Shown in pieces: positions 11,501-25,079 of a stretch of 64,000 bases of DNA. Each line of letters begins with the position of its first letter. Position 1 is the stretch's first letter. A program made the position numbers and the translations under genes. The notes under the pieces are model-generated. The model ran no database searches. It was not told where the DNA came from and saw nothing but the letters and a program-made list of their open reading frames with translations. This stretch comes from Camarhynchus parvulus (lineage: Eukaryota > Chordata > Aves > Passeriformes > Thraupidae). The stretch spans positions 74,831,465 through 74,895,464 of the forward strand of contig NC_044572.1 in NCBI RefSeq assembly GCF_901933205.1, read 5' to 3'.

Positions 11501-11980
11501 AGAATCACAGAATGGTTTGGGTTGGAAGGGAGTTAATGATCATCTAGTTCAACCCCTGATATGGGCAAGGACACCTGCCACTAGAGCAGGTTGCTCAAAG
11601 TTCTGCCTAACCCAACCTCAAACACACTGAGTGATGGGGCCAACCACAAGTTCTCTGGCCCATCTGTCCTAGCGTCTCACCACCCTCATTGTGTAAAACT
11701 AAACAAGTAAACAAAAACTAATAAAATACCCCAATTTTCCCAAGAAACAAACAAAAAACCATTCTTCCTTATCCTATCTAATTCTACCATCTTTCAGTTT
11801 CAAACTGTTGCCCCATGTACTGTTTCTACAGGCCTTGGTAAAGACTCTCTTCCAGCCTGTCATATAAGCCTTCATGCATTGAAAGGCCACAATTAGGTCC
11901 CCCTGGAGCCTTCTCCAGGCTGAGCAGCCCCAACTCTCTCAGCCTGCTCTTGTAGGAGAGGTGGTCCACCTCTCTGACCA
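11501..11980 (-). mobile_element. CR1 LINE 3' fragment with internal A-rich insertion, minus strand
   Basis: It opens on the plus strand with 'agaatcacagaatggtttgg' and 'gttggaaggga', the antisense CR1 3' end. It continues through 'gagcaggttgctcaaag', 'tctcaccaccctcattgtg', then 'gaaaggccacaattaggtcc' and 'caactctctcagcctgc', landmarks of the CR1 ORF2 C-terminus read antisense. Between about 11693 and 11765 the CR1 alignment is interrupted by A/C-rich sequence that is not part of CR1. The 5' portion of the element is missing. The plus-strand bases just before it (gagctgaataaac and agctgaataaact) contain a short repeated motif. Confidence 0.92.
11693..11765. repeat. A-rich insertion inside CR1
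   Basis: About 70 bp of A-rich sequence with repeated aaac and aaaac motifs sits where the CR1 sequence should pass directly from 'cattgtgtaaaa' to 'cttccttatcctatcta'. It may be a microsatellite-like expansion of a short A run already in CR1, or a small insertion. Confidence 0.55.
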
Positions 11981-14900
11981 GTAATAGATTTACAGATACA
12001 TTAGGTATTGAAGACTTTTCAAATTACTGTATTGAATGTTGAACAAAGACTCTAACTATACGTCATGTAAGTAATCTGGAGACTAAACAAGTGGATCCCA
12101 AAAAAATACCTTGTTATTTAAGCACATCTACATTGTGAAGGACAAAAGTCATTTTGGCTGTTTCTTTTGATGGCTTTCTCAGCAACATAAAATCTTTCTG
12201 AATTGAATTGTGCTAATGATAATTTTATTTTTTAAATTATTATTTGGAAAAATAGATAACCTGATCAGGTGCAAGATCAATTGGCAAGTGACAGAAATGG
12301 ATCTGCTGAGAAGACTGGTGTTAAAGTGGCACAAAGTACACATATATGCAAGTTCTTACTTAGTTAGATTTGGATCTAGGAACCAGGCAAGCATATTAAA
12401 ACAACAGAAAAGTTGTGGATTTCCTGTAAAATGAGGATTTATTGTGTATAGTTTATTCAGAAACTTTATCCCATTTTAAGGTTGTGGATGATGCCAGATA
12501 GAGAAATGTAATTTTTGTTAGGATCCTGGGCTAAAATTAACGCTGTTAAAATTGATAAACTGCTGTTCAGGAAGCAATGGTTTTCCTTAGAACTCTTTAA
12601 CAGTGATTTTAACTTTTGTTGTATAAGCCTTACTGGAGACTCAAGCAGCTACCTCTTTCTTATGTAGTTTTTCTTTAACACTTTACAAAATTCTCAGTAA
12701 AACCCAGGTTTTGGGAAGTACATTGATAGGGTTGACTGTCCAGTTCCTAAGTTGCTATTTGTCCTACAGTGTCCAGGATGTACCATGAAGAGTCAATAAT
12801 TCTAATAAGGGGCAGCTAGAATTTTTTTCAAGTGAAGCCCTAGCATAAATTAATGTTCACATACATTTAATGAATCTGTTCATAATGGTGGGTTTCAAAT
12901 TGCATCATTAATGTGTTAGCACATCATAATGGTCTGGTCTCTCGCTGTATTGCACTTAACAATCCTGTTTTTTTAAAAAACTGAATGTTCCAGAAAATTG
13001 ATACCAAACTCCTGGGAACCATTACTGAGTCAATGAATATTTAAAAAAAAAAACAGTTGATATGGCATGCTTCAACAAACCATGATTTTTCAAGTGGTGT
13101 GTTCATAAGATTGTTTATAATGCATACATTCATATAATTAATACATTCTTATAATGCTTTTACTAGAAAAAAGATAATGCAAAAATAATTTTCTATTTTG
13201 CTGGAGATATATCTGCTTTTTTAAAGCTGTATACCAAGGCTGAAAGGAGAAGTTTTCTTGGAAAAGTGTGGGTTTTCTTTTTTCCCCCTTGATTGCTTTG
13301 TTTGCATTCAGCCGTCTGTGGTCTGTAAACATAATGAAAGGCAAACAAATGAAACCAGTGCTTGACAGTAACTGAAAAAGCCCTATCTGGAAAACAATTT
13401 GTAAACTGTTAGGAGTCCAAACTTTTTTCCTGTTTTCCATAAACATACTGCAACTGTACATTAAGAAAACAACCCTGAGTTTCCAAGATGAAGGAATACC
13501 TAGAATAACAAATATTGCATACAATTAAGAAAAATCTACTTCTTTCCCAGCAAAAGCTATGTCATAATGAGTAACCTATTGCAAGCATATATGATAAACT
13601 ATGCAAAGTGAGAAGTGTGTGTTTCATGGAAATCTGTGAGAATTATGAGTGCAAAAAGTAGTGGATGCATACACAAAAAAACCCCATAAAACTAAACTGA
13701 AGATGGTACAAAGCTTAGGCTATTACCATAGGCTAATAAAGAGAAAATATATTTTTAAATAAAGTAGAAATTCCCTTGTACTTTCTAACTACCTGATGCA
13801 CCTAAGACCACCTTTTTTTCCTCAATTTGCAATTTTTTCCTTTGAAATATGATTTTTTTGGGTGTGTGTTCTATAGTCACTACTGAGACTGGATAGAGGA
13901 GTTTGACTTCCTGACAAATCTGTTCTGCTTCTCAAAAATTTATTTTGGTGTTTCACCACTGTTATTTTATGACACCTCTGTCTGCTTAGGATGAGTTGGT
14001 AGCTAAAGCTTTATGGAGAGTTATTATCGTCTGCCTTCTTGACATATTGCTTGCTCCTATATTTTTTTGTTTTTACTATAAATGAGAATAAGGTAAATTT
14101 TTTCTCAATTTCAGCCCTATAATAGAACATGGAAGAAACCAAATTTGGTGTTTCTTATATTGGTGGACTTAGACAAGTCTGATCCCTTCTACTGCATAAA
14201 AACCTTTTGTTGTAAAATGAAGCAATATGGTGCTGATGTCTTTTGTCCAATAGTAATGATCTTTCTTATCAGTGAAGCATGCGTGGTTAGACACCTTTAC
14301 TTATTTGATGTCCTTCTTATAGACCTTCCCTGTATAATGTCTTTTTCCCCCAGTTACCTTCTGGGATTGGTTTATTTCATCTGTGAGTTCTTGTAGCACA
14401 TAAGTTCGTGCTTTACAACCAGGGTTCCAAACTTGTTTGCCTTCTGAGAAGGTCCCTTCCTTGTTATTGATAAGGATGCCTGTTTGAAATTATAACTCAA
14501 CATAATGGGTTCCATTCTTATATCTGCTCATGGGCTTATTCCATGCAGAATGAAGCTTTTTTTTTTCTTTTTCCAAAAATCTAAAGGGAATTAGATAAAT
14601 TAATCTGGTATTGTAGTTGTACTAATATTTGTTCTGTTGAACTCCAGTCTAAATGACTGTCTACTTTTGTCTAACAGCAAAATTGCCTGTAACTTCTCAT
14701 GACTCCGTAGCTGAAAGTGAACACCAAATTAGTATTGATGCTTTATTAGAATGCTCAAATTAGTTTTAATTTGAAGTGTGTATGTATGTGTCTTAGCATC
14801 ACAGCATACTCTGAAATTTGAAATGGAATAGACATCAAAAATAAAGATTGAATTTTTAATGAAAATTGGACTTGTTTTCATTTTTAAAATTAATTGACTC

Positions 14901-15548
14901 GGTCTCCTGATTATAACTAATTGACTCGGTATTTTAGGCCTGAACTTCACGCCTGAGTATCACTCCTCTTCATGTGAACTTAATTAACCAACTTACTTTA
15001 ATGACAGTACTGTAAACAGCCTGATAAAGTTCAACAAATTCATTCCCTTCGATAATGGAGAAACAGTGTGTGTATACTACTATATTATTTTATCCTGTTA
15101 TTGGTAGAAATAGACTTGAGTTCATGCAACTGGGAAAAACCATGAAAGGGAATTAAGCCCACAGTAAAAACATAGTATGGAGTGGTGTGCTTGGATCTAT
15201 TGCAAAATAGGTCCTGGCTAGTTTGTGTGTAACTGTGCATGTGGATGCATTTCAAATGCTAGTAGGTATGTCTGTCTGCACGTAGGTTTAAAGGAAAGGG
15301 TTAAACTAAAAGAAAAATCAACAAAATCCTTTTGTGTTTTAGCAGCACTGCACTGGGAGCCAGTTGAAATTCCAGTCACATGTTCTGTTTCCCCTAAAGT
15401 TTTTCTTTTATTTTCTGCAGTTCTTGAACAGAGGCAGTTTGTAACAGGAGACTGCTGCCTGCTACGAGTCTTCAGATTAGTCAAGACAACCACCAAAATC
15501 AAAGGCTCTGTTTCTGCTGAAAATATGTGTATATAATTCTGCATTACA
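11981..15548. other. Non-coding spacer with short direct repeat
   Basis: AT-rich sequence with no recognised repeat family or exon. A 13-bp direct repeat (taattgactcggt) occurs at 14891-14903 and 14918-14930. The minus-strand frame 13138-13524 (128 codons) and the frames at 15218-15553 have no recognisable motifs. Confidence 0.5.
14891..14930 (+). repeat. 13-bp direct repeat, 27-bp period
   Basis: The sequence taattgactcggt occurs twice, 27 bp apart start to start. This is a small local duplication; no larger array is present. Confidence 0.85.
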
Positions 15549-16055
15549 ATCATAGCATAATTGGGTTCAAAGGGGCCTTGGGAGGTCCCCTAGTCTGACT
15601 TCTTGCTCAAAGCAGGATCAACACAGAATCAAGACCAGATCTTAAAAATCTACAAGGATGGAAACTGCACAGCCTCTTTGGAGTACTTGTTCTACTGCCT
15701 AATTATCCCCACAGTGATTTCTCTGCTCCCCGCCACAAGTCCTTTCCCCCTTATATCAAACTGCAAGCTGTGTTTTTTACTTCATGTTCATTGTGTCTCA
15801 TCTTCCAGCTCAGTGCAAAGAGCTCCTTCCCAAAGGGCAAGAACTTGGCTTAGCCGTCCCTTGCTGAACTGGACTCAGTTATTCAACATCTGCTTTGTAC
15901 CTAGGGTCCAGAACTGGACACAGTATTCCAAATATTGTCTCACTAGCACTGACTAGGAGAGATTAATCCTCCCTCCAGCCTCCTGGCTGTGCTCCTGTTA
16001 GCACACACCAGGATGCTGCTGGCATTCCTTGCGGCCAGGATGCCCTGCTAATTCA
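15549..16055 (-). mobile_element. Older, divergent CR1 LINE 3' fragment, minus strand
   Basis: It opens 'atcatagcataattgggttc' then 'ggggccttgggaggtcccc' and 'tgctcaaagcaggatcaaca', the antisense 3' end of an older CR1 subtype that differs from the copies at 5029 and 11501. It continues with 'caaggatggaaactgcacag', 'ccagaactggacacagtatt' and 'ggatgctgctggcattcctt', matching the antisense ORF2 C-terminal region. It is more diverged, with many small indels. The plus-strand frame 15603-15956 is an antisense artefact. The 5' end is truncated near 16055. Confidence 0.88.
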
Positions 16056-16446
16056 GGTTAAAATATAAACATCCCTGCTTGTCTCTTGGGAATGTAAAGT
16101 TTGCCACACAAGGCTGAAATTGTTTCTTTGGAATTCACCTGTGTGCAGTATTTCAGATGAAAGTAGGAAGAGTCATGAGGTTCTAAATTGGAGCGCAATA
16201 AATTCTCTGATCAATTTGCTGCCTGACGCATGGTGTTCTGACTAATCTGTACATTGTTCTAAAAATGAAAAAGCTCTTTTTGGCTATATGAGTGTTAGCA
16301 TCAACTTTCACAGCTCCTTTACCAAGGACAAAATGACACTGGCTTGCATAAACTGAATCTTTAACTTTTTTCATCACTACCAAAAAATACACTTTATACT
16401 TCCTTCTTCCACAGGTATTCAATACAGTCAAAATATATCCTGAGGA

Positions 16447-16468
16447 TTTTTTTCTTTAAAGAAAAAAA
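16447..16468. repeat. 22-bp perfect AT-rich palindrome with A-run extension
   Basis: Seven T, C, TTTAAA, G, seven A form a perfect inverted repeat, and the A run continues to 16476. Probably low-complexity in origin. Confidence 0.85.
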
Positions 16469-19400
16469 AAAAAAAAGTCACTCAGGCAAATATCTAATTA
16501 TCTGTGTTGAATTATATCTTTAAGGCATATGATGCATCTGCTTTTGAAGTAGTATTCATATTTGGAAATAGTTATTTATTTCAAATTGCCTCAAGCTGGT
16601 GGAAAGGTCATCTAAGATTTAATCAAATTCAAGTTATTTGCTTTGGGAATCCGACAGAGAAGTAGTTTATTCCTGACAAATTTTTAATTGCTATGCTATA
16701 AAGTATAAAACAATTTTCTTCAGTAACTTTCTGTAGAATAAGCTAAAAAATAGTTCTATTTGAAGACCTTTTATATAATAGATAAAATTAACAGGAAAGC
16801 TCTTTATGCTACTTTTCTGTCTGCTTGTCCCCTTTCAGGTTAGTACTAGTAATACATTTCATCTGTTTTCGTAAAAGAAAGTCAGCCAAAGGCAGAAATA
16901 ACAGGAAGAATTTTATATATTGTTTTGTGGCTTTTATCTTATCAGCTCAGCCAACATATATATCATGTCAATTGAATTTATCTCTGAAATTTCTTGAGCC
17001 CAAAACAAGAAGTGCAGTTATTATGAGAAATTTATAAGAGGCTATCTTTGAAATTAAAAGATAATTTAATTTCACTAACAATTTATTATTCTAATAATTA
17101 GCTAAAGAATAAAATGTTACATGCATATCACCAGTCTAATCTGAATTGTAATTTGCTAGTAGATGTTGAGCCAAATATTCTGTTCATGAAGTTCAGTGAT
17201 ATCTGAAAGAAAAGACACTAAATCTACTTGTGAAATTTTTCATTTTGCAGTCAATTTCTTTTCATAAATCCCTACACTGAGATCAACTTCTTTTGACAGT
17301 TGCACTTATGTTAGCTTGTCTCATTCTTAGTAATTATATTTAATTTTGACCTTCTTATGGTTCTTGTCTTTTGCCCACTGGTAATTATAAATCATTGGAT
17401 GGTGGAAAAACTACTTGCAGAATTGTCATCCTTTATCAGGAAGCTAACTGGTTTGTACATAACTATGCTTAAGGGATAAATCTTGTCTGCCTTGGACTTC
17501 TGAACTAGCCAAAATTCATTCACAACAGATGCTGGTAATTTACTTTTCATCTTTAACTTCCACTTCTTCCTTTTTTTCTATTTCACCTAAATGAGATGAT
17601 TTTGTTATAATTGGAGCGAGACGTAAATAAGACATTTAACCTTATATTGTCGATTCTAATATTTTTCTTTCATAGATGCCTAACTTTGAAATACTCTCTA
17701 ATTTTACTCTAGTTTGTCTGAAACTTTCAGTGTAGATGACCTGAAACTTGGTTTCAGGAGAAAGAAAATAAAAAGGCAATATTGCTTTTTATCTGTATTT
17801 TACCGCATTTTATTTTATATAATTTAGTGATCTGCTTGAGTTTTTTCTCTCACTCTGTCAAGGCTTTTATACTTCAGGCTTGGCTTCCTCCAGCATATCT
17901 GTCTACCTTCATCTGTTGAAAAGAAACACATATAAGGGAAACTTCAAGAGGAACTTGTGATAAAATAAAATAAATGCTCAAATTTCCCTGTGTAATCATG
18001 GTCTTATATAAAGGAACTGTTCGTTGCACAGGATTTTCTTCCTTGCACCTTTGGTTGCTGCTCACATAAAATAATCCTGAAATACTCTGCAACTTCTATA
18101 AAGATGCAGCTAGTAATTAGCAGCTCTGATCTGTAATGCAAGAGGACATCTAAGTACGTAGAGCATAGTGGTGATCTTTAAGCTCAAGTAGATGGAAGGG
18201 GAAACTAAAGTCAAAATTATGGAGCTGGTTTAGGAATATTACTTTTGGAACCAAGTTCAGCTACTATTGAGGCTTTAATGCTTTAGAAAAACTCTTCAAG
18301 GGTTTGCATTTTAAGAGGGATTTTAGTGTTGAGGGTTGTTGGTTGGTGTTTATTTCGTTGGGTTTTTTCCTTCCAAAAAAAAATTGGAAATATTTTGTTT
18401 ATGAGAGATTCTTGCTAGTGGTAGTTGTGCTGGATCATGTTTCCTTGCAACTTAATGAGAGCTTTTAACCTAAGCAGTTGGGTGCCATTCTTAGTCCTTA
18501 TGGTCTCTAATTAAATTAAAAGGGGAACACCTGATGACTGCTTCAGGATGTATATTTGTCAAGCACATAAGGTGGTTTTATGTGACTCTAAAACACTGCT
18601 TACAGTAGTTCCAATACAGCCAAATTCTAATTTGGAAAATTTCCCAAGGCCAGGAATGGTGTCTAATGATTGCAATTAGAAAAAACACATCAGTATTATA
18701 CCAGTTGCTCATACTCGTGTTATTTCCATCCCTTGACTAATTTAATTTTTGTTTAACCAGTCTCCTCCTTTATCTGCAGCTATATATGTTTCCAGCTGAA
18801 AATCTTATGCTGCATGTGTTTCTTCTGACATATTCCCTTGTGAGAGTCTGTTTTGTGCTCAGCCTGGTGCTGGTTGCTATTGCCAAGGCCCAGTTCTGCT
18901 CTGCTGTCCCTGACAGCTGACTGAAGTGATGGAGAAGCCAACACGCGCTGTTGTAGATGCCTGTGCCCGTGGGAGTCTGTAGCCATGCTGCAGCACTCTG
19001 ACCAGCACTACCTCTGTCTTTGCTGGAGTGCTGCTTGCTCACAGGTGTGATAACTGGTGACTTGGCAAGATATTTTCTTTATTTACTATTAAATTACCAA
19101 AATAACCCATTGCTATCAACACAATGCAGAGTTTTAAAGTAAGTTTCATGAGCATGAACTGAAATCCAAAAATATCTGGATCGTATGACTCAAGAAACTG
19201 TAGTGTTAGATTATTTCATGTGGTTTGGACTTCAGGACACTACAGTATTTTCACTTGCTTTAGCTTTTCAGGTAAGGAAAATTTTTTAAAATGTGAATAA
19301 AAAATCTTTTGGCAAAAGAGACTAGCATACCTTTGGCTTTGTAAATCACTTGCTCTCTTAATTTATATACTAATTAATACAGTTGAAGGCTTGTGTGGGA

Positions 19401-22135
19401 AACTTTATATGATGGATAAAATTAAAGAGGAGTTTTTCAGCATATTTACTTGCTTATGTAGGCAGTATTACATACGGAGCTATGAAGGTTGTAGATCATG
19501 ACATGGAATTCTATCACCTGTGAAAAGGTCATCGGAAATAAAGGAGTTCAGGGAACAATGAAGAAGTCACTTTAAATTATGTAATTATTGTCAACCTACT
19601 AATAATTATGCAGAGACAAAAACATTGCCTCGTGAAGTGTAACAGTATTAATAAGTAATGTTTTATCATCACAATGATAATAATAAATAAAAATGTATTG
19701 CATTTCCTGTTTATGAAGTAATTGAGTAGCAGTAAACATGGGACAAACTGATAACTGCTGGAATGAACACAAACAAATAGAAAATAATTACACCTTTTGT
19801 AGACTGAATTAAAACATTCCTGTTCCTGCATAATAATAGGAATTAAGATTAATCTAGATGTAGAAAAGAAATTCTGCTAATTTACATGATCATCACCATC
19901 TACATATCCACCACATCCAGCTACAGGTGCTGATAATATTCACAAGAACCTTACTAAAAATGTCTTTACACTGGTATAATAGTGTGCACACATACCAAAG
20001 AATTTATATGCCTAATTCAAGATGTGCAATAGGTAAAATGAAAAGCCATATATTTCATTTTGAAAGGAAAAATCACATTCTGTGACATTTCCAGTGTGTG
20101 CCTACATGCCACATGACAACCCTGCAAAACTGCTGTGAAATACACAACTCAAAACCAAAATTTTATTGCATGGTTATAAACATGAAGAAAACAAATTCTG
20201 CGATGTCTCACCATTTAAAAAGATTGTTTTAGAGTGAGTGGAATTTTTCTGATGTATCAGTAAGTTGTATAAATGTGCTTTTAGGCTTGACAAAAATCAG
20301 GCAAGAGGTAACAGCCAGTCTTCCAAATTCTGAGATCAGTATTCATCCAATAGACTTTTTTTCTTTTACTGTTATGCAGAGCAGACTGTTGTTTTTGTTT
20401 TGTTTTAGTCAATGTACCAGTTTTTTCTTGTGGATGGCTTCCAAGGAATATAGGTGAATTTTTATTCATAACAGCCAGTGAACACCAGCTTAAAAGAATC
20501 ACCTTAGTTGTTTCCTTTATTTCCTTATCATAGGAAGTAGTTTTAGTAAGCAATTTTGTGCTGTATGGAAACCAGAAAGTAAGTTGTTGGGTTTTTTTGG
20601 TTTTTTTTTTGGATGGTTCTCAAGAAGGGGTGATTAAAGAATGTTGGAAGATAATGTGATAGAGTAACTATATGCATATCCTGAGTGGGTAAAAAAAGCT
20701 CCTTGATGCTGGTATTTGTACCCTCAACCCGGTCTATTATTCACAGTCAGACTTATAGTGCACAAAGAGTCCTGTAAATTACATCATTTCTGCTCACAAA
20801 TCCAATATTTTAAAGCCTATCCAAAGCCTGTCTAGGCATACATTAGGCAAGATACCTAACATACTTATGGTGTGTTAATGATGTGTTAATATAGCCAGAA
20901 TATATTAAAGCCAATGTCTGTCACATCTGTGAGCATGTTACTATGGATGACAATTTTCAACATTTTTACACTTTTTTTCCTAAAAAGTGCTTTTCCATAT
21001 TTTTCATGCTAGCTTCAATAGAAATGATCCAAAAGATAACCTTTCATCAAAAATCTGAGTTTATAGAACCTAGCCCATCAGTTCTTTTGCTAATGAAGAA
21101 AAATCCTGATGTCTGTCTTGTTATGTTTAGCACATAAATGCTTTTAAATATGTGCATAATATATATCTAGCAGTTCAGAGTATTTGGTTATAGTGCGGCT
21201 GTACTACAGAGCTATACCATTTGAACAGGGTGTCACACAGCTACAGTCAATCTGTTAACTGTAACCAGCAATTCATTGGTTGAGTGTAATCAGCTGTATT
21301 CGTCTTGTTGTACTTGGTGGTAAAAAGATGTGAAAGATGTGTTTGCACTGACAGCAATACAGAACTCTGGTTGTCACAACACTTGAGCACCTTTTTTGAT
21401 TACTGTAGTGGTATTGGCATTTTTATGTTTCTGGAATATTGCTGAATAATTGTAGCCTGAATAACTAATGCAAAAAAAGGATTTGTTGCACATCAGCTTT
21501 CCTAACTGCATTGTTAAGTGTGCACACATATTTATTGATATGTCAATTTTTAAATGTGAGAATATATATGTATTACGTATTTATTAAAACCACGTTTCAT
21601 TTCTTGCATTTAAAATACTAGATGTGTGTCATTGTGCTAGCTGCCATTGCAACACCTGACTTTTACTAGATATATACTGTTTTCCTGAATTTACAAGCTG
21701 AGGAAACAGGCAGTTTCATAACTCTAGACAGTACATCTGTGCTGGTACCCATAGGATTAAATATTTTGCCAGTTGTGATAGATAATTTGTTTAAGCCTAA
21801 GGAAGTTCACAGCAAAAAGGAAAATATTCTCTGCAGGAAAATATATAGAGAAGTGTAAGGATTGAGTACCTAATAAAGGACTGCTAAATCTAGCTTTGCT
21901 TATAAGCACCCTAATCTTTTTCTCAAGTACTTTAATATTTCTGGATTCCCTCTGCCAGAGTGTAGTACAGTTTGTATACAACACAATGCAATGGCTGCCT
22001 CTTGTATGCATCCACACAAATGCACAGAAAAAATATAATTTGGCTATGCCAGATCATGGTCTTGTCATAAGGCAAGTGACCAATGATTCTTTCAAACAAG
22101 GTGCTGTCCATACACATACATATGTGCATATATCT

Positions 22136-22170
22136 TTATATATATTTCTATATATATCTGTATAAATATG
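22136..22170. repeat. TA-rich low-complexity patch
   Basis: Repeated tatata and tatatat units interspersed with tct: an imperfect AT microsatellite. Confidence 0.7.
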
Positions 22171-23665
22171 TGCATGTCAACTTTTCCTCTGTGTGTTGCT
22201 CTCATACCATGATGACCAGTCCTGTGTCCCTTTTCCTTGAGTGAAAAAAAAAGGGATTTTTTAGGCAGTGTTCAAACCTTTTGATGGGTAATGTTTCAAA
22301 TAGGGGAACTGACTTCTCTGTATATTTCTTGGTCATTACTTGATAATAGTCATTATTAAAAATAGAAGGCTATTCAAATTTGTGTTCTATAGTTTGGAAT
22401 ATGATCTGTACTTACAGTTTAAAAAAAGCATAATTTGGGCAGTCTCTCCATCTGCTTACTAATTTGTGCATCTGTGGTCTTGTAGGGCATGAAATCTGTA
22501 TATTAATAGAGTGTGGCTTTGGTGTTCTGAAGTTTAGAAAACTGTACTTATTTCTGCAGCCGAATTACCAGTCTGTGCTGAAGTTCTTGGGTATAACAGT
22601 GAGAGCCTATGTCTGTATAAACTATATTGATTTGAACTGGGCTTCTTTCTTCTCACCTTGCTCCTTTTTTAGCCAACATGGTTGCTTGTCTGCTGATCCA
22701 TGGGAAGATGTGGATAACAAAGCACTAGGCTTCCTGCGGGAAAATTTCTTGTCTTACATTTGCCATTTATGTGTGATTCCCTTCTCAGCTGATGTTGGTA
22801 GCTTAATGTTCATGTCTACTATAAGTTATATATCTCAGCCTCCTCTTAAGTCATGTGTATTGCAGTAAGGACTCTCCCACCAGCCTTTCAGCAGAAAGAC
22901 TTGTCCTTTTGGCTATGCTTCTCTGTTTCCAGACTAAAGACCTCTGGGGTCAGCTAAGATGGAAAGCTGAGCCATTACAAGCCAGCTCCAGTCAGCCCTA
23001 CTGACCTTAACTTCATATGGAGCAAAGGCCCAGATGCAGCTATGTCAGCTGGCTAGATTTCTTGCTCAGATGCTGACTGAGTGAACCCCTGATTGTGAAT
23101 TAAACCATCATTATATCCTTGCTAAACCAGAGGGAGCAATCAGCTAGCTTCTTACTGCCTTTCCTTCTAGTACCTTATGCCGATACAGCAGGAGAAATTT
23201 CTGCTACCAGGCACTGCAAGGACATAGAAGTGTCAGTAATTCTTTCAAAGTTGTAGTTTCTTAACTTCTTTGGAAATTGTATTTACCCAATATTGCCGAC
23301 TTTGCCAGCTGCTGTCAAACCTAAACCTAGAAGGTTCTTCTTTGGGATATTTGGGTTGTTGCACGTTTCATCAGTTCCCCTTAGGTGCTTTGATCTGTTG
23401 TTTTGGAGCAGATAGCAAGACCAGGGTCTAAGGGGAGAAGACTGAAAAGGAAAAATGTTCTCAAGTGATGCTGCCTCTTATGTAGTATGTGAACAGCTTT
23501 TGTTAGTACCAGACATTTCTTCAAAGCATATTATTTGTCTGTCTCATGGTGTTAGACAAAAAACTAGCAAAGAATTGATGATTAGGTGTCATGATGTTTC
23601 TTGACTTCTGTGTTTCTTGTAGCTAGTACTGTCTGTTCAGCCCAAGCCAAAATGGTGACTATCTA

Positions 23666-23681
23666 TTTTTTTTTTTTTTTT
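23666..23681. repeat. Poly-T run (T16)
   Basis: Uninterrupted T run in AT-rich sequence. No retroposon body is recognised beside it. Confidence 0.85.
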
Positions 23682-25059
23682 GCTACCTCCTCCTCCAATT
23701 AATTATTGACTGTATTTTGCTATAAGCCAGTTTATAATGAGTTGGTAATTATTTTAGGCTCTGGAAAAAGAAACAATTAATTAAAATTACTAAATGGTGT
23801 TAAATTTCTGAAGATGTTATGTATTGGTGCTGAAATCTCCTACAAATGCAACCTTTCAGTCTAAGAAATCAACAGTAGTCCAAGCAATCACAGATTGGCT
23901 GTACAATAACTAAGCTAACTAAATACTAACTAAAAAGCTGAATCTACATATAGAGATCCCACTCATGTAAACCCCACACCCAAAATGAAAATGTTCTATA
24001 TTGTTTATTGCATTCAATACATATGACTTCTTTGAGCCAAGAAATGTTAGATGGTATCCTTTAGAAAGCTCTTTCAGTAATATGTGGTTCAGTGATTACA
24101 TCTCCAAGATAAAAAACAAAACAAAACAAATTAGATAAAAATTATTTATCATTAGATTACTATAATTGGCTTTAAAGGCAGACTGAAGACTATGTAGGAA
24201 CAATGTTGGTGTATCAAGAAGAGGCTTAAAATTGTGTTTTGGAAGATGCAGTTTGGAGATGTTTTTCTGATTGTGTGGTAAGCAACTCTTACAATATAGT
24301 AATTTATCCTTGTAAATAAAACAGTTGGGGAGATCAGTGTTAAAATCTGAAGTTGTCTTAATGCGGTTGAGTCATCCCTATGTCCATCATAGTACTATAA
24401 AAAGAAGTTAGAGAAGTACTTGACAGACTTCTAAGCAGGAAAAACTAAAAATGCTAACATAGTTTATCCTCAAGTGGAGAATATTCCACGTGTAGTTTAT
24501 TCTATTATTTCAAAGGTTCATATTACTTTTTCCTTTGTCTGCATTTTAATATTGCCTTTAAATTATCTTTTTTTAGATTAAAAAATACGCAAACTACATT
24601 TATTTTTCAATGGTTTGTTTACTGCTTTTGGTGACTGCATCTTGAAGTTGTTTTCTACTAGTAAATCTGTGCATTCTGTAAGAGGTTACAGTTTAAAAAA
24701 GAGAATGAGAAATTTCAAAATAAACTTTGTGTAATGAACCAGTGCTTCTATATTTTTAGTACACATTTAAATATGCTGATGTAGCTATTCTGAAGATGCA
24801 TTGTCAGCCAAGGATACAACCTATAATTCTGTTGTGTTCGAACACAAGGAAACAGCAACTGGAATGCAGTACACAGACTAAAGCAATATAAAAACTATTA
24901 ATATCTTTTTTGTGGTTGCTTGGCCTAACCCACCCTGAAGCCAGAGTAGGACCATGATTTCTGACACCACTAAATTTATTAAACTAGTTTTAAGAAACTT
25001 CAGGAGGCACAGTTGCTGTTGGGAGAAAAACATTCAAGGCAGTTTTGTCTGAAGCATTA

Positions 25060-25079
25060 CCCCCCCCCGCCCCCCCCGG
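25060..25079 (-). repeat. C9-G-C8-GG homopolymer tract
   Basis: Nine C, one G, eight C and then GG sit in otherwise AT-rich sequence. The minus strand is a dense G run that could form a quadruplex or slipped structure. Such runs are also error-prone in sequencing, so the lengths are approximate. Confidence 0.85.

Noticed and set aside
18770..19042. Locally GC-rich segment with a 90-codon minus-strand frame
   Set aside because: No protein family or repeat is recognised; composition alone is not enough to call a gene.
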